Source: Desulfovibrio sp. OH1186_COT-070
Lineage (GTDB): Bacteria > Desulfobacterota > Desulfovibrionia > Desulfovibrionales > Desulfovibrionaceae
Reading direction: 5' to 3'
Assembly (NCBI RefSeq): GCF_003860215.1
Contig: NZ_RQYH01000013.1
Location: forward strand, 1 to 58,301
Length of the DNA: 58,301 nt
Positions 27,374 to 36,496 of this stretch are shown in pieces; the stretch's first letter is position 1, and every line of letters starts with the position of its first letter. The translations under genes were made by a program, and so were the position numbers. The notes under the pieces are model-generated. The model worked only from the letters and a program-made list of their open reading frames with translations, did no database searches and had not been told where the DNA came from.

Positions 27374-28792
27374 ATGACAGCCAAATTTTTTTCCTGGTCC
27401 GAAGCCAGGCGCTTTTACGCCATCGGCCTGCCCATCTTTATTGCCCAGATGGCCCAGATGGGAATGAGCTTCGCGGACACGGCCATGACCGGGCAATTCA
27501 GCGCCGAGGCCATGGCTGCCGTGGCTGTGGCCAGTTCTGTCTGGGCGCCAGTGCTGATGCTGGGCATCGGCTGTCTGCTGGCGCTGCCCCCCCTGAGCGC
27601 GCAACTGGTTGGCGGTGGCAGGGCCGAGGGCGCGGCCCACCTCCTGCGGCAGGGAATATGGGTCACGCTGGGGGTAAGCCTGCTCCTTGTCGCGGTTCTT
27701 CACGGCATTTCCCGCAAACTGGAGGTTTTTGGCCTGACGCCGGAGCTTGCCCATCTGGCTGGCGGCTATCTGCGTGCCATCATGTGGGGGATGCCGGGCT
27801 TCATGCTTTTCATCAACATGCGCAGCTTTCTGGAGGGCTTTTCCCATACGCGCCCGGCCATGGGCATTGCCCTTCTCGGTCTGGCGCTCAATGTTCCCTG
27901 CAATTACATTCTGATTTACGGCAAGCTTGGTCTGGAACCCATGGGCGCTGTGGGCTGTGGCGTGGCTTCGGCCCTGTGCTACTGGTTCATGGCGGCATGC
28001 ATGTTCTGGCATTTGCGGCGCGCTCCGCACTATGTGCCCCTGCGCCCCCTGTTTGCTCCCATGCTGCGCCCGGGGATTTTCCGCAGCCGCAAGGCCGAGC
28101 CGTGGCTTGACGGCAGGCTGATCCTGCGCATTCTGCGCCTTGGCCTGCCTGCGGCATTGGCCCTGTGCTTTGAGGTTTCGCTTTTTGCCCTCAGCGGCAT
28201 CCTGCTCGCGCCGCTGGGCACGGTCACGGTTGCCGGGCATCAGGTCGCCCTCAATGTGGCCAGCCTGATTTTTGTCATTCCGCTTTCCATCGGCATGACC
28301 GCCACCATCCGCGTGGGGCGCTGCCTTGGTGCGCGACAGGTGGAGCGGGCCCGCCTTGTTGCCCGGACGGCACTGGGGCTCAGCGTGGGAAGCGGGATCA
28401 TCATTGCTCTTCTTACCCTCCTTTTCAGGCATGCCATTGTGCGCATCTACACCCATGATGCGGATGTCATGGCTCTGGCGGCGCATCTGCTGTGCTATCA
28501 GGCCGCCTACCAGATACTTGACAGTGTTCAGACCGCGGGCATCGGCATTCTGCGCGGATACAACGACACCCGCATCATTTCGGTCATCTGTTTCGTCACC
28601 TACTGCATTTTGGGCCTGCCCGTGGGATTTTTGCTGGCGCGCACGGATGTTCTGGCCCCGGCCATGGGTGCGGCGGGATTCTGGGTCGCGTACATTGTTG
28701 CTCTGGGCTTTGGCGCTGCCTGCTATCTTGTGCGTGTGCGTTCCCTGCACGCCAACTCGTGGGAAAACGTCCTGCAGCGTGTGGGGCGCTGA
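27374..28792 (+). CDS. MATE-family multidrug/organic-cation exporter
   Basis: The 472-residue inner-membrane protein has about 12 membrane segments in two halves. Family marks are 'GLPIFIAQMAQMGMSFADTAMTGQFSAEAMAAVAVASS' near the N-terminus, 'GMPGFMLFINMRSFLEGFSHTRPAM' and 'VAGHQVALNVASLIFVIPLSIGMTATIRVG' in the second half. Proteins of this group (NorM/DinF-like) export drugs or metabolites using a sodium or proton gradient; the substrate is not predictable. It follows mqnD by 58 nt on the same strand. No regulator is adjacent. Confidence 0.92.
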   Translation: MTAKFFSWSEARRFYAIGLPIFIAQMAQMGMSFADTAMTGQFSAEAMAAVAVASSVWAPVLMLGIGCLLALPPLSAQLVGGGRAEGAAHLLRQGIWVTLGVSLLLVAVLHGISRKLEVFGLTPELAHLAGGYLRAIMWGMPGFMLFINMRSFLEGFSHTRPAMGIALLGLALNVPCNYILIYGKLGLEPMGAVGCGVASALCYWFMAACMFWHLRRAPHYVPLRPLFAPMLRPGIFRSRKAEPWLDGRLILRILRLGLPAALALCFEVSLFALSGILLAPLGTVTVAGHQVALNVASLIFVIPLSIGMTATIRVGRCLGARQVERARLVARTALGLSVGSGIIIALLTLLFRHAIVRIYTHDADVMALAAHLLCYQAAYQILDSVQTAGIGILRGYNDTRIISVICFVTYCILGLPVGFLLARTDVLAPAMGAAGFWVAYIVALGFGAACYLVRVRSLHANSWENVLQRVGR

Positions 28793-28891
28793 CGCTTTTC
28801 AGGCATAGTAGGAAAAAGAAGGGCACATGACACGACAAGGCATGTTGACTCCCGCCACGGACAGTCCGCGCGCTTGCCACAGGATACCTTC

Positions 28892-30253
28892 ATGAGCAGC
28901 GATTTTCACAGCCTTGACCATGTCTGGCGGCATTTGGAAAAACTGGACTTCTTTCACATGAATATAGGCCTTGAGCGCGTACTCCGGGCGCTGTCAGCCC
29001 TGCGACCCGGCCGCCTCCCTTTTGTGACGGTTCAGGTGCTCGGAACCAACGGCAAAGGCTCCACCTCCGCCTTTCTGGCTTCGCTGGCCAAGCATCACGG
29101 CTGCCGTGTGGGCCTGTACACATCGCCGCATTTTGTCAGCCCGGCAGAACGCATCCGCATCTGTGATCCGGACCAAGGCTTTCTTGCTCCAGACAAGCAG
29201 GAAAACGAAGCGATCTGGCTTGCCTCTGCCAATGCCGTACACAGGGCAAATCCTGACCTGACCTATTTTGAATTTCTCACCGTGCTGGCTCTGGAAATTT
29301 TTTCCAGACAGAGCGTGGATCTGACCATATTGGAAGCAGGTCTTGGCGGGCGGCACGATGCCACCACAGCGGCTGCGGCCGATGTGCTCTGCTATACGCC
29401 CATAGCCATGGACCATCAGGATGTTCTGGGAGCAAGCCTTGCGGCCATTGCCGCTGACAAGGCCGGAGCCGTGCATGCCGGGTGCGCGGCCGTCTGCTCC
29501 GCAAGGCAGTATCCGGAGGCTGCAAAGGCGCTGGCAGCCTCGGTTCGCGCTCACGGCGTTCCCCTGTTGCAGGCCGAGCCAGCCAGCACGGAAATTCCGC
29601 TCGGCCTTGCCGGTGCTCACCAGCGAACCAACGCGGGGCTGGCCCTGACCGCATGGCAGGTTCTTGCTCCCCTTTTGGGCAGGGCCGCCAACGATCCGGC
29701 AAGGCAGCGGGCGGGTTTGCGCGGTGCTTTTTTTCCGGGACGTTTTCAGCATGTTCCGGCAAGCTCCCTGCATCCGCCCCTGCTCTTGGACGGCGCGCAC
29801 AACCCCCACAGCATGGTCGCCCTGCTCAAGGGCATGCGTGCGGAGAGCATAAGCCCTGCCGGAGCCGTATTTTCCTGCCTTGCGGACAAAAACTGGCTGC
29901 CGGGGCTTTGCCTGCTGAAACATTTTCTCGGGGACGCCCCCATTTTTGTTCCCACCCTGTCCAACCGGCGGGCAGCCAACAGCGAAGACATTGCCCTTGC
30001 CTGCAACCGCCTGCCTCCGGCTACAGCTATTGCGCTGGGAGAAGGGGAGCACGCTCTTGAAGAAATTCTCCTGCAAAGCCGCTCTCTTGCAGACATTGGA
30101 GCAGATCGCCCCTTGCTGGTGACGGGCTCCCTGTATCTGTTGGCAGAGTTCTTTGCCCTGCATCCCGCATGGCTTGCGCCAGCTGCGGCACCGTCCCGAG
30201 TTTCCGGCCAGAACCCTGTGCCCCGTACTTCAACAGGAGGCTGCCATGTCTGA
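28892..30253 (+). CDS. folC: Bifunctional dihydrofolate synthase / folylpolyglutamate synthase
   Basis: Adds glutamate to dihydropteroate and to folates. The 453-residue product has the Mur-ligase ATP loop GTNGKGST (about 51-58), 'GLYTSPHFVSPAERIRI', 'TYFEFLTVLALEIF', 'LEAGLGGRHDATTA', 'MDHQDVLG' and the C-terminal 'FPGRFQ' and 'LDGAHNPHSM'. ATG 28892 follows AGGA; a TTG six codons earlier is possible. The 3' end overlaps selA by 8 nt. A proline- and serine-rich tail after 'HPAWLAPAAA' is poorly conserved in type and carries the selA ribosome site. Confidence 0.93.
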   Translation: MSSDFHSLDHVWRHLEKLDFFHMNIGLERVLRALSALRPGRLPFVTVQVLGTNGKGSTSAFLASLAKHHGCRVGLYTSPHFVSPAERIRICDPDQGFLAPDKQENEAIWLASANAVHRANPDLTYFEFLTVLALEIFSRQSVDLTILEAGLGGRHDATTAAAADVLCYTPIAMDHQDVLGASLAAIAADKAGAVHAGCAAVCSARQYPEAAKALAASVRAHGVPLLQAEPASTEIPLGLAGAHQRTNAGLALTAWQVLAPLLGRAANDPARQRAGLRGAFFPGRFQHVPASSLHPPLLLDGAHNPHSMVALLKGMRAESISPAGAVFSCLADKNWLPGLCLLKHFLGDAPIFVPTLSNRRAANSEDIALACNRLPPATAIALGEGEHALEEILLQSRSLADIGADRPLLVTGSLYLLAEFFALHPAWLAPAAAPSRVSGQNPVPRTSTGGCHV

Positions 30254-31691
30254 ACTTTTCCGCCATATTCCCTCTGTTGACGCCAGCCTCTCCGCTCTGG
30301 AACAGGCGGATCCGGCATTTGTGCACGGTGTCCCACGCGCAGTGCTGCGCGATGCCGTCACGCAATTCTGGGACGAGCTGCGCGCGCAGATCCGCACCGG
30401 AGCATATACCGCGCCAGACCAACTCGCCCTGGCGCGGCACTTGCCGTTTCTGCTCAAGCATGTGCGCCGTTTTTCCCGCCCGCGTTTTTCTTCTGTGATC
30501 AACGGAACCGGGGTTATTGTGCACACCAATATGGGGCGTTCTCCCCTGGCTGCGGAAGCACGCCAAGCCGTGCTGGCCGCTGCGGAGGGCTACTGCAATG
30601 TGGAGCTGGACATGCAGACCGGGGGACGCGGCAGTCGCCATGCGCTCACCGAGGGTCTTTTGTGCCGCCTCACCGGCGCAGAGGCCGCTCTTGTCGTCAA
30701 CAACAATGCCGCTGCCGTTTTTCTGGTTCTGGACAGTCTGTGCGGTGGCGGAGAAGTGGTGGTTTCCCGCGGGGAGCTGGTGGAGATCGGCGGCAGTTTC
30801 CGCATTCCCGATGTCATGAAAAAGAGCGGGGTGACATTGCGTGAAGTGGGAACCACCAACCGCACGCACGTGCAGGACTATCGGGATGCCGTCGGCGAGA
30901 ATACCCGCGCGCTCATGCGCGTGCATGCCTCCAACTACAGGATTGTGGGCTTCCATTCCGCCGTTGCCCTGAAAGAACTGGCAAACCTCGCGCACGAGCA
31001 CGGGCTTCCGCTTCTCAATGATCTGGGCAGCGGCTGCCTTGTAGACTTCAGCGCATATGGCTTGCCCGGAGAACCCGTGGCTTCTTCCGCGCTGGCGGAC
31101 GGAGCGGATGTGATCACTTTTTCCGGCGACAAAGCCCTGGGAGGCCCGCAGGCGGGCATTATCGCCGGCCGTGCGGATCTGATCCGGCGCATCAAGCGCA
31201 ATCCCCTTGCCCGCGTTCTGCGCTGCGACAAGCTTTGCCTGGCGGCTCTGGAAGCCACTTTGCGGCTTTACCTTGATCCGGAGGAGGCTTGGCGCCGTGT
31301 ACCCACCCTGCGTATGGCGACTTTCTCCTGCGAGGAGATGCATGCTGCCGCGCGTGGCCTGGCCTCACGCCTGCGCAGGCTGTTTTCCAGCCATGCCGTG
31401 CCGTGCCGCGTGGAATTGCGCAGCGGAGTTTCCCGCATGGGGGGCGGGGCCTTTCCGCAATACGATCTGCCGACAACATTGGTATGCCTGCGGCCACAGG
31501 GATGCAGCGCCACGGCGCTCAAGGATGCCCTGCTGGCAACGGATCCTCCCGTACTGGGAAGACTGGAAAACAATGCTTTTTGCCTTGATCCGCGAACCCT
31601 GAAAAAAAGGGAATACCCGCTCCTGCTGCGCGCGGTACGTCTGGCGCTGGAGGAAAATGCCCTTTTGGGGAATACAAACAGCCACACATAA
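30246..31691 (+). CDS. selA: L-seryl-tRNA(Sec) selenium transferase
   Basis: PLP enzyme that converts seryl-tRNA(Sec) to selenocysteyl-tRNA(Sec), so this organism makes selenoproteins. The 481-residue product has 'VINGTGVIVHTNMGRSPL', 'NNNAAAVFL', 'DLGSGCLVD' and the PLP lysine Lys296 in SGDKALGGPQAG. Length is close to other SelA proteins. ATG 30246 has AGGAGG 6 nt upstream and lies inside the folC stop region (8-nt overlap), so the genes are coupled. selB, selD and the Sec tRNA are not in the window. Confidence 0.96.
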   Translation: MSELFRHIPSVDASLSALEQADPAFVHGVPRAVLRDAVTQFWDELRAQIRTGAYTAPDQLALARHLPFLLKHVRRFSRPRFSSVINGTGVIVHTNMGRSPLAAEARQAVLAAAEGYCNVELDMQTGGRGSRHALTEGLLCRLTGAEAALVVNNNAAAVFLVLDSLCGGGEVVVSRGELVEIGGSFRIPDVMKKSGVTLREVGTTNRTHVQDYRDAVGENTRALMRVHASNYRIVGFHSAVALKELANLAHEHGLPLLNDLGSGCLVDFSAYGLPGEPVASSALADGADVITFSGDKALGGPQAGIIAGRADLIRRIKRNPLARVLRCDKLCLAALEATLRLYLDPEEAWRRVPTLRMATFSCEEMHAAARGLASRLRRLFSSHAVPCRVELRSGVSRMGGGAFPQYDLPTTLVCLRPQGCSATALKDALLATDPPVLGRLENNAFCLDPRTLKKREYPLLLRAVRLALEENALLGNTNSHT

Positions 31692-31700
31692 GGAAAACAC

Positions 31701-33095
31701 ATGAAAAAAAATCTCTCCTATGCGCCGCAGAATGCCTGGAGCAGCGCAGATGCCAAAACCCGGCAGGCCATGGAAAAACTCTCCCGCCGCTATGTGGATT
31801 TTTTGAGCCGGTGCAAGACCGAGCGCGAAACCGTGGAGTATGTACGCAAGCGTCTTGAAAAAAAGGGCTTTTCACAGGATTTTTCGCACGACCGCGTTGT
31901 GCGCCCGCTGCGCGGCAAGGCCATTTTTGCCGCACGAAAGGGAGCTATGCCGCTGGAGAGGGGGCTTTCCCTCTTGGCGGCACATGTGGACACCCCGCGT
32001 CTGGACTTCAAGCAACGCCCGCTTGTGGAGCAGCCCTCTGTGGTGCAGGCCAAAACCCATTACTACGGAGGAATACGCAAATACCAGTGGCTCGCCCGGC
32101 CGTTGGCCCTGCACGGGATCATTGTGCGCGAAAACGGCGAAGTGCTGCCGGTGACCATTGGTGAGAAGGAAGGCGAGCCGGTGTTCTGCATTGCGGACCT
32201 TCTGCCCCATCTGGCGCAAAAGCAGGTCACACAGTCCGTCAGCGAAGCATTTGAGGCGGAAAAGCTCAACATCATTCTGGGGCACAGCATTGGCGCTGGC
32301 ACACAAAAAAAAGCCGGAGATGCTCCCAAAGACCCTGTAAAAACGCGCCTTCTGGAAATTCTTCATAAAAAATATGCCATTACGGAAGAGGATTTCATTA
32401 CCGCGGAATTGCAGGCTGTGCCTGCCGGGCCTGCCCGCTTTGTCGGTTTTGACAAGGCGCTGGTGGGCGGATACGGCCAGGATGACCGCATTTGTGTTTT
32501 CTGCGCTCTGGAAGCCCTGCTGGAAGCCGGGGCCACCGGGCGCAGCATGGCCGTGATCTTTTGGGACAAGGAGGAAATCGGCTCTGACGGCGCCACCGGA
32601 GCCGCCTCACGCTTTTTTCAGTACTGCGTGGAGGATCTTGTGCGGGCTTGGGCCAAAAATGTGCCCGTTTCACAGGTTTTTCTGGAAACGCGCGCCATCT
32701 CCGCGGACGTGCAGGCGGCCCTTGATCCGGACTATCAGGACGTGCACGAAAAACAGAATGCGGCCCTTCTGGGCTATGGGCCATGCTTTTCCAAATTCAC
32801 GGGATCCCGCGGAAAATACGGCAGCAGCGAGGCGGATGCGGAGTTTTTTGGATCGCTGCGGAGCCTGTACAACAGGCATGGCGTGCCCTGGCAAACAGCG
32901 GAACTGGGCAGGGTGGATCTTGGCGGCGGCGGAACCGTGGCCCTGTTTCTGGCGGCATACGGCATGCACGTCATTGACCTTGGCCCTGCCGTGCTTTCCA
33001 TGCACAGCCCCTTTGAACTGGCGAGTTGCGCCGACATTCATACCTCATGGCTGGCCTACAGATTTTTTCTGGAATCTCGGATTGAGTATTCCTGA
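31701..33095 (+). CDS. M18-family metalloaminopeptidase
   Basis: The 464-residue cytoplasmic zinc peptidase resembles aspartyl/lysyl aminopeptidases. Metal-binding motifs are visible: AAHVDTPRLD, the GYGQDDRICVF bridging Asp, DKEEIGSDGATGA with the catalytic Glu and metal Glu, DV in 'ETRAISADVQAALDPDYQDVHEKQNA', and a C-terminal SMHSPFELAS His. It removes N-terminal residues from peptides. The gene starts 9 nt after selA and is probably in the folC-selA transcript. AAGGAAA precedes the ATG. Confidence 0.92.
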   Translation: MKKNLSYAPQNAWSSADAKTRQAMEKLSRRYVDFLSRCKTERETVEYVRKRLEKKGFSQDFSHDRVVRPLRGKAIFAARKGAMPLERGLSLLAAHVDTPRLDFKQRPLVEQPSVVQAKTHYYGGIRKYQWLARPLALHGIIVRENGEVLPVTIGEKEGEPVFCIADLLPHLAQKQVTQSVSEAFEAEKLNIILGHSIGAGTQKKAGDAPKDPVKTRLLEILHKKYAITEEDFITAELQAVPAGPARFVGFDKALVGGYGQDDRICVFCALEALLEAGATGRSMAVIFWDKEEIGSDGATGAASRFFQYCVEDLVRAWAKNVPVSQVFLETRAISADVQAALDPDYQDVHEKQNAALLGYGPCFSKFTGSRGKYGSSEADAEFFGSLRSLYNRHGVPWQTAELGRVDLGGGGTVALFLAAYGMHVIDLGPAVLSMHSPFELASCADIHTSWLAYRFFLESRIEYS

Positions 33096-33186
33096 GTTTG
33101 CCTGTATAGATAGCTATCAATGTGATGAACGGCAGTTTTGGGATGCCGTTTCGACAAACAGCGGTTTATGACCAGGAGGAATCAGG

Positions 33187-34914
33187 ATGTCTCAAGACGC
33201 ATCAGCAATTGTTGTCGACAGGGCAAAATCACAGTGGTCCGACCTGTGGAAAAAAGAAGACTATCTGGCTATCTGGATCGGCCTGCTTATTCTTGGCATG
33301 GCCCTGTATCTGGTTTTTGGAGGTCGGCAGGAACTGGAAGCCAAGTATGACCAATATGCGGAGGTCATGAAGACAGAATCCGCCAAGCCCTTCAAAACCA
33401 TAGAATGGTATGAGGCTTCCGCCGCCCGGAAAGGGCTTGAAGGGCAGAAGCTGCCCATGGTCAAGACGCTGATTGACCAGTTGAAAAGGCCTGCGCGCTG
33501 GCAGTCCAACCCTCTGGATTCTCTGATGCTTTCGCAGGCCCAGGCCGACAAGCTCAATGCGGCCGCAAAGCCGAAAGCGGACGAGGCCAAGAGCGCTGAG
33601 GCCCAGGCCCTGTCCGCAGCCAAGGAAGCCCAAGCGGCTGCGGCTGCAGCCTCCTTTGGCGATGCCACGCTGAACGCCGCTGCGGAAAAAAGCATCGGCG
33701 AATGGCAGGCTGCCAAAAAAGCTTCTGCCGATGCCGCCAAAAAGCTGGTCAAGCCCTTCAACCGTATTCCTTCCCTGATCATCCTGGGCATTGCGCTGGC
33801 TCTCCTGACCAGCGTCGGCGCCAAGTGCATGGGCCTCAATGTGGGCAAATTCGTGGTCGCCTTTGTGGTGGTGTATGCCCTGTGTGTGCTGGCCAACATC
33901 CTGGGCAACCAGAAGACCATGCGCCTCTATGGCATCAATGCCGAAATCTGGTCCATCGTCATCGGCATGCTTGTCGCCAATATCATCGGCACGCCCAACT
34001 GGCTCAAGGAGGGCGCGCAGGTAGAATACTACATCAAGACCGGCTTGGTGCTGCTGGGCGCGGAAGTGCTTTTCCACAAGATCATGGCCATCGGCATTCC
34101 CGGCATTTTTGTGGCCTGGGTCGTGACGCCCATCGTGCTGATTTCCACCTACATTTTTGGGCAGAAAGTGCTGAAAATGCCCTCCAGAACCCTGAACATC
34201 GTCATTTCGGCAGACATGTCCGTGTGCGGCACCTCGGCGGCCATCGCCACGGCGGCGGCAGCACGGGCCAAAAAAGAGGAACTGACCCTTTCCATAGGGC
34301 TTTCCCTGACCTTCACGGCCATCATGATGGTGGTCATGCCCATGGTCATCAAGGCTGTGGGCATGCCTGAAGTGCTGGGCGGCGCGTGGATCGGCGGCAC
34401 GGTCGACTCCACGGGCGCTGTGGCCGCTGCGGGCGCCTTCCTTGGCCCCAAGGCTCTGCAGGTGGCGGCCACGGTCAAGATGATCCAGAACGTACTCATT
34501 GGCGTGACCGCCTTCTTTGTTGCCCTGTACTGGTGCACCAAGGTTGATGCGCAGAGCGGAGAACGTGTGGGCCTTATCGAAATCTGGCATCGCTTCCCCA
34601 AGTTCGTGCTTGGCTTTTTGGGTGTTTCCATCATCTTTTCGCTTATCAGCAGCGGCCTTGGGGGCGACCTCGGCAAGATGCTGGTGGACAACGGCACCAA
34701 CAAGGTTTCCGTTCCCCTGCGTGGCTGGTTCTTCGGCCTGTCGTTTGTGGCCATCGGCCTGACCACCAACTTCCGTGAACTGGGCAAGTACTTCAAGGGC
34801 GGCAAGCCCATCATCCTGTATGTGTGCGGTCAGTCCTTCAACCTGATGCTGACCCTGCTCATGGCCTGGATCATGTTCTACAAGGTGTTCCCGGAAATCA
34901 CCGCCAAGATCTAA
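33187..34914 (+). CDS. YeiH/UPF0324-family putative sulfate exporter with long Ala-rich insertion
   Basis: The 575-residue inner-membrane protein contains the UPF0324 (putative sulfate exporter) core: 'GINAEIWSIVIGMLVANIIG', 'LVLLGAEVLFHKIMAIGIPGI', 'CGTSAAIATAAAARAKKEELTLSIGLSL', 'WIGGTVDSTGAVAAAGAFLG' and a C-terminal helix pair. Typical members have about 340 residues. Here a first membrane helix (28-47) is followed by about 140 hydrophilic, alanine- and lysine-rich residues that look coiled-coil (about 50-195). The ribosome site AGGAGG precedes ATG 33187. In a sulfate reducer an anion exchanger for sulfur species is plausible but unproven. A strong terminator follows. Confidence 0.85.
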   Translation: MSQDASAIVVDRAKSQWSDLWKKEDYLAIWIGLLILGMALYLVFGGRQELEAKYDQYAEVMKTESAKPFKTIEWYEASAARKGLEGQKLPMVKTLIDQLKRPARWQSNPLDSLMLSQAQADKLNAAAKPKADEAKSAEAQALSAAKEAQAAAAAASFGDATLNAAAEKSIGEWQAAKKASADAAKKLVKPFNRIPSLIILGIALALLTSVGAKCMGLNVGKFVVAFVVVYALCVLANILGNQKTMRLYGINAEIWSIVIGMLVANIIGTPNWLKEGAQVEYYIKTGLVLLGAEVLFHKIMAIGIPGIFVAWVVTPIVLISTYIFGQKVLKMPSRTLNIVISADMSVCGTSAAIATAAAARAKKEELTLSIGLSLTFTAIMMVVMPMVIKAVGMPEVLGGAWIGGTVDSTGAVAAAGAFLGPKALQVAATVKMIQNVLIGVTAFFVALYWCTKVDAQSGERVGLIEIWHRFPKFVLGFLGVSIIFSLISSGLGGDLGKMLVDNGTNKVSVPLRGWFFGLSFVAIGLTTNFRELGKYFKGGKPIILYVCGQSFNLMLTLLMAWIMFYKVFPEITAKI

Positions 34915-34930
34915 ACCTTCTATCTGGCGA

Positions 34931-34963
34931 GGGCCGCTGCGGAAACGCAGCGGCCCTCTTTTT
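34931..34963 (+). terminator. Terminator after the YeiH-family gene
   Basis: GGGCCGCTGCG-gaaa-CGCAGCGGCCC forms a perfect 11-bp stem with a GAAA tetraloop, followed by C and seven T. The ribosome site GGAGGAG of the next gene starts just after the T-run. Confidence 0.93.
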
Positions 34964-34975
34964 TTGGAGGAGTGC

Positions 34976-35236
34976 ATGCCGTCTGCAGTGAAAAGCGTGT
35001 TGAAGCTGGGAGGCTGGGCCTTGGGGTTCTGGATATTTTTTGCAGTCCTGACGCCGCGTCTTGTGGCCCTGTCGCCCGCCTGGCAAAAGTATGACGCGGT
35101 TCAGGAACAATATGGCCTGGACAGCGGAGCCATGTACTACACCAATGTGCCTGTCAGCCTGGAGTCCGAGGAAGCCGTGCGCCGCGCGGTGCGCGCCGGC
35201 ATGGAGGAAAGGCGCAAGCAGGCCGCCGCACGCTGA
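34976..35236 (+). CDS. Small single-pass membrane protein, function unknown
   Basis: The 86-residue product has one membrane segment (about 14-33, 'GGWALGFWIFFAVLTPRLVAL') with a short basic N-terminus. A soluble C-terminal part of about 50 residues ends in a charged amphipathic helix (ESEEAVRRAVRAGMEERRKQAA). GGAGGAG precedes ATG 34976, so the start is clear. It lies directly after the terminator of the YeiH-family gene, so it would be expressed by read-through, or from an unseen start site within the hairpin region. I recognise no family. Its position suggests an accessory subunit of the transporter, which is inference. Confidence 0.7.
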   Translation: MPSAVKSVLKLGGWALGFWIFFAVLTPRLVALSPAWQKYDAVQEQYGLDSGAMYYTNVPVSLESEEAVRRAVRAGMEERRKQAAAR

Positions 35237-35247
35237 GCACAACCGGC

Positions 35248-35676
35248 ATGCGATATGTCGTCAGCGCCTGTCTGGCCGGGCACTTTTGCCGGTATGACGG
35301 AAGAAGCCACCCCTGCGCTTTGGTTATCCGTCTGGTGCAAAGCAAGCTCGCTGTGCCCCTTTGCCCGGAATGTCTGGGAGGGCTGGAGACGCCCCGCATC
35401 CCCTGCGAATGCAGGGACGGGCGGGTCATCAGCCGTGATGGCCGGGACATGACGGAATTTTTTGCGCACGGCGCGGCTGTTTCCTTGGAGCTGGCCAAAA
35501 AAGAGGGGTGCAGGGCGGCCATTCTCAAAAGCCGGTCGCCCTCATGCGGTTTTGGCCTGATCTATGACGGCAGCTTTCGCGGAACGCTTTGCCGGGGCGA
35601 AGGGGTCTGGGCCGCATTGCTGCGGCGGGCGGGATTTGCCCTGTTCAGTGAAGAAAATCTGCCGGAGGGCATGTGA
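35248..35676 (+). CDS. DUF523-family protein (TudS-like cysteine protein)
   Basis: The 142-residue product matches DUF523. Conserved segments are SACLAG..CRYDG at residues 6-18, VPLCPECLGGLETPR (37-50) and LKSRSPSCGFG (93-103). Cys8, Cys39 and Cys100 occupy the positions that hold a [4Fe-4S] cluster in the related thiouracil desulfurase TudS. A desulfurase or other Fe-S role is plausible. It starts 11 nt after the small membrane gene; no good ribosome site is visible. The 3' end overlaps the convergent plsC-like gene by 32 nt. Confidence 0.85.
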   Translation: MRYVVSACLAGHFCRYDGRSHPCALVIRLVQSKLAVPLCPECLGGLETPRIPCECRDGRVISRDGRDMTEFFAHGAAVSLELAKKEGCRAAILKSRSPSCGFGLIYDGSFRGTLCRGEGVWAALLRRAGFALFSEENLPEGM

Positions 35677-36496
35677 TGTTGTTTCCGTCCTGTGCGCTCC
35701 ACTGCGCCAGATGCCCGGCAATATAGCTGCAGATGGCCTGATGTTCTTCCTTGCCCTGCCCCTCAATGCGGACAGGGGCGGAAAACTTGTAGCGAACGGG
35801 CATGCCCGGTGTGACCGGCCCCAGCTCCTTGATTTTTTTTCCCTGTCCCCAGGCATCGGTTTTGAGAACGAGCGGCACTATGGGCACGCCGGACTTTTTG
35901 GCCAGCTTGACGCCGATGGAGTTGAACCGGAGCGGATCAAAAGTTTGCGTCCGGGTGTGCTGCGGAAAGATGATCAGAGAAACCCCCTTGCGCAACCGCT
36001 CAATGCCGCCGGAAAGAACCGCCGCAAGGTCTTCGCGCGGGTTGACGCGCCCAACAACAATGGGATCGCGGGACCGCATGACCGGGCCGAAAAAGGGCAT
36101 GGTGGTAAGGCTTTTCTTGACCACAAACGTTACGGGGCGACGCGGGCGGATGATCCCCGGCAGCATGAAGGTTTCCAGAGTGCTCATGTGGTTGGCCACA
36201 AAAATGCACGGCCCGTCCACGGAATCCATGACATCCATTCCTTCAATATCAACGGGGCAGCCCATGCGCTCCACCAGTTCCGCCACCCAGACGCTGGCAT
36301 GAACCCATGCGGCATCATCGCAACGGCCTGCGGCAGCCCGGCGGCAAATCCAGTGCACAGGCCCCAGAAAGAGGCGGCTGTAAAAAGAAAAAGACGGCAT
36401 CATGCGACTGAAAAAATCCGCGCTGGCCGCAAGGCTGCGGTAGGTATTTCCTGTCAGGAATTTTTGCGCAAAAACGCCGTCAACAAAAGGATTCAT
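35645..36496 (-). CDS. Lysophospholipid acyltransferase-family protein (PlsC-like)
   Basis: The 283-residue membrane-associated protein resembles 1-acyl-glycerol-3-phosphate acyltransferase. The HX4D catalytic motif reads NHMSTLET (His103...Glu108), so Asp is replaced by Glu. The usual FPEGTR motif reads FPQHTR (about 175). 'PFFGPVMRSRDPIVVGR' and 'GVPIVPLVLKT' support the fold. Activity is plausible but the substrate may differ from standard PlsC. The start overlaps the rarA stop by an ATGA, and it ends the four-gene minus-strand chain. Confidence 0.82.
   Translation of the reverse strand: MNPFVDGVFAQKFLTGNTYRSLAASADFFSRMMPSFSFYSRLFLGPVHWICRRAAAGRCDDAAWVHASVWVAELVERMGCPVDIEGMDVMDSVDGPCIFVANHMSTLETFMLPGIIRPRRPVTFVVKKSLTTMPFFGPVMRSRDPIVVGRVNPREDLAAVLSGGIERLRKGVSLIIFPQHTRTQTFDPLRFNSIGVKLAKKSGVPIVPLVLKTDAWGQGKKIKELGPVTPGMPVRYKFSAPVRIEGQGKEEHQAICSYIAGHLAQWSAQDGNNITCPPADFLH

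Noticed and set aside
27332..28750. A 472-codon minus-strand frame opposite the MATE gene
   Set aside because: Its composition (Gln/His/Lys/Arg) and full overlap with a clear 12-helix transporter mark it as a shadow.
33229..34977. A 582-codon minus-strand frame opposite the YeiH-family gene
   Set aside because: It is the complement of the Ala-rich insertion and membrane region, has biased His/Gly composition and overlaps the terminator.
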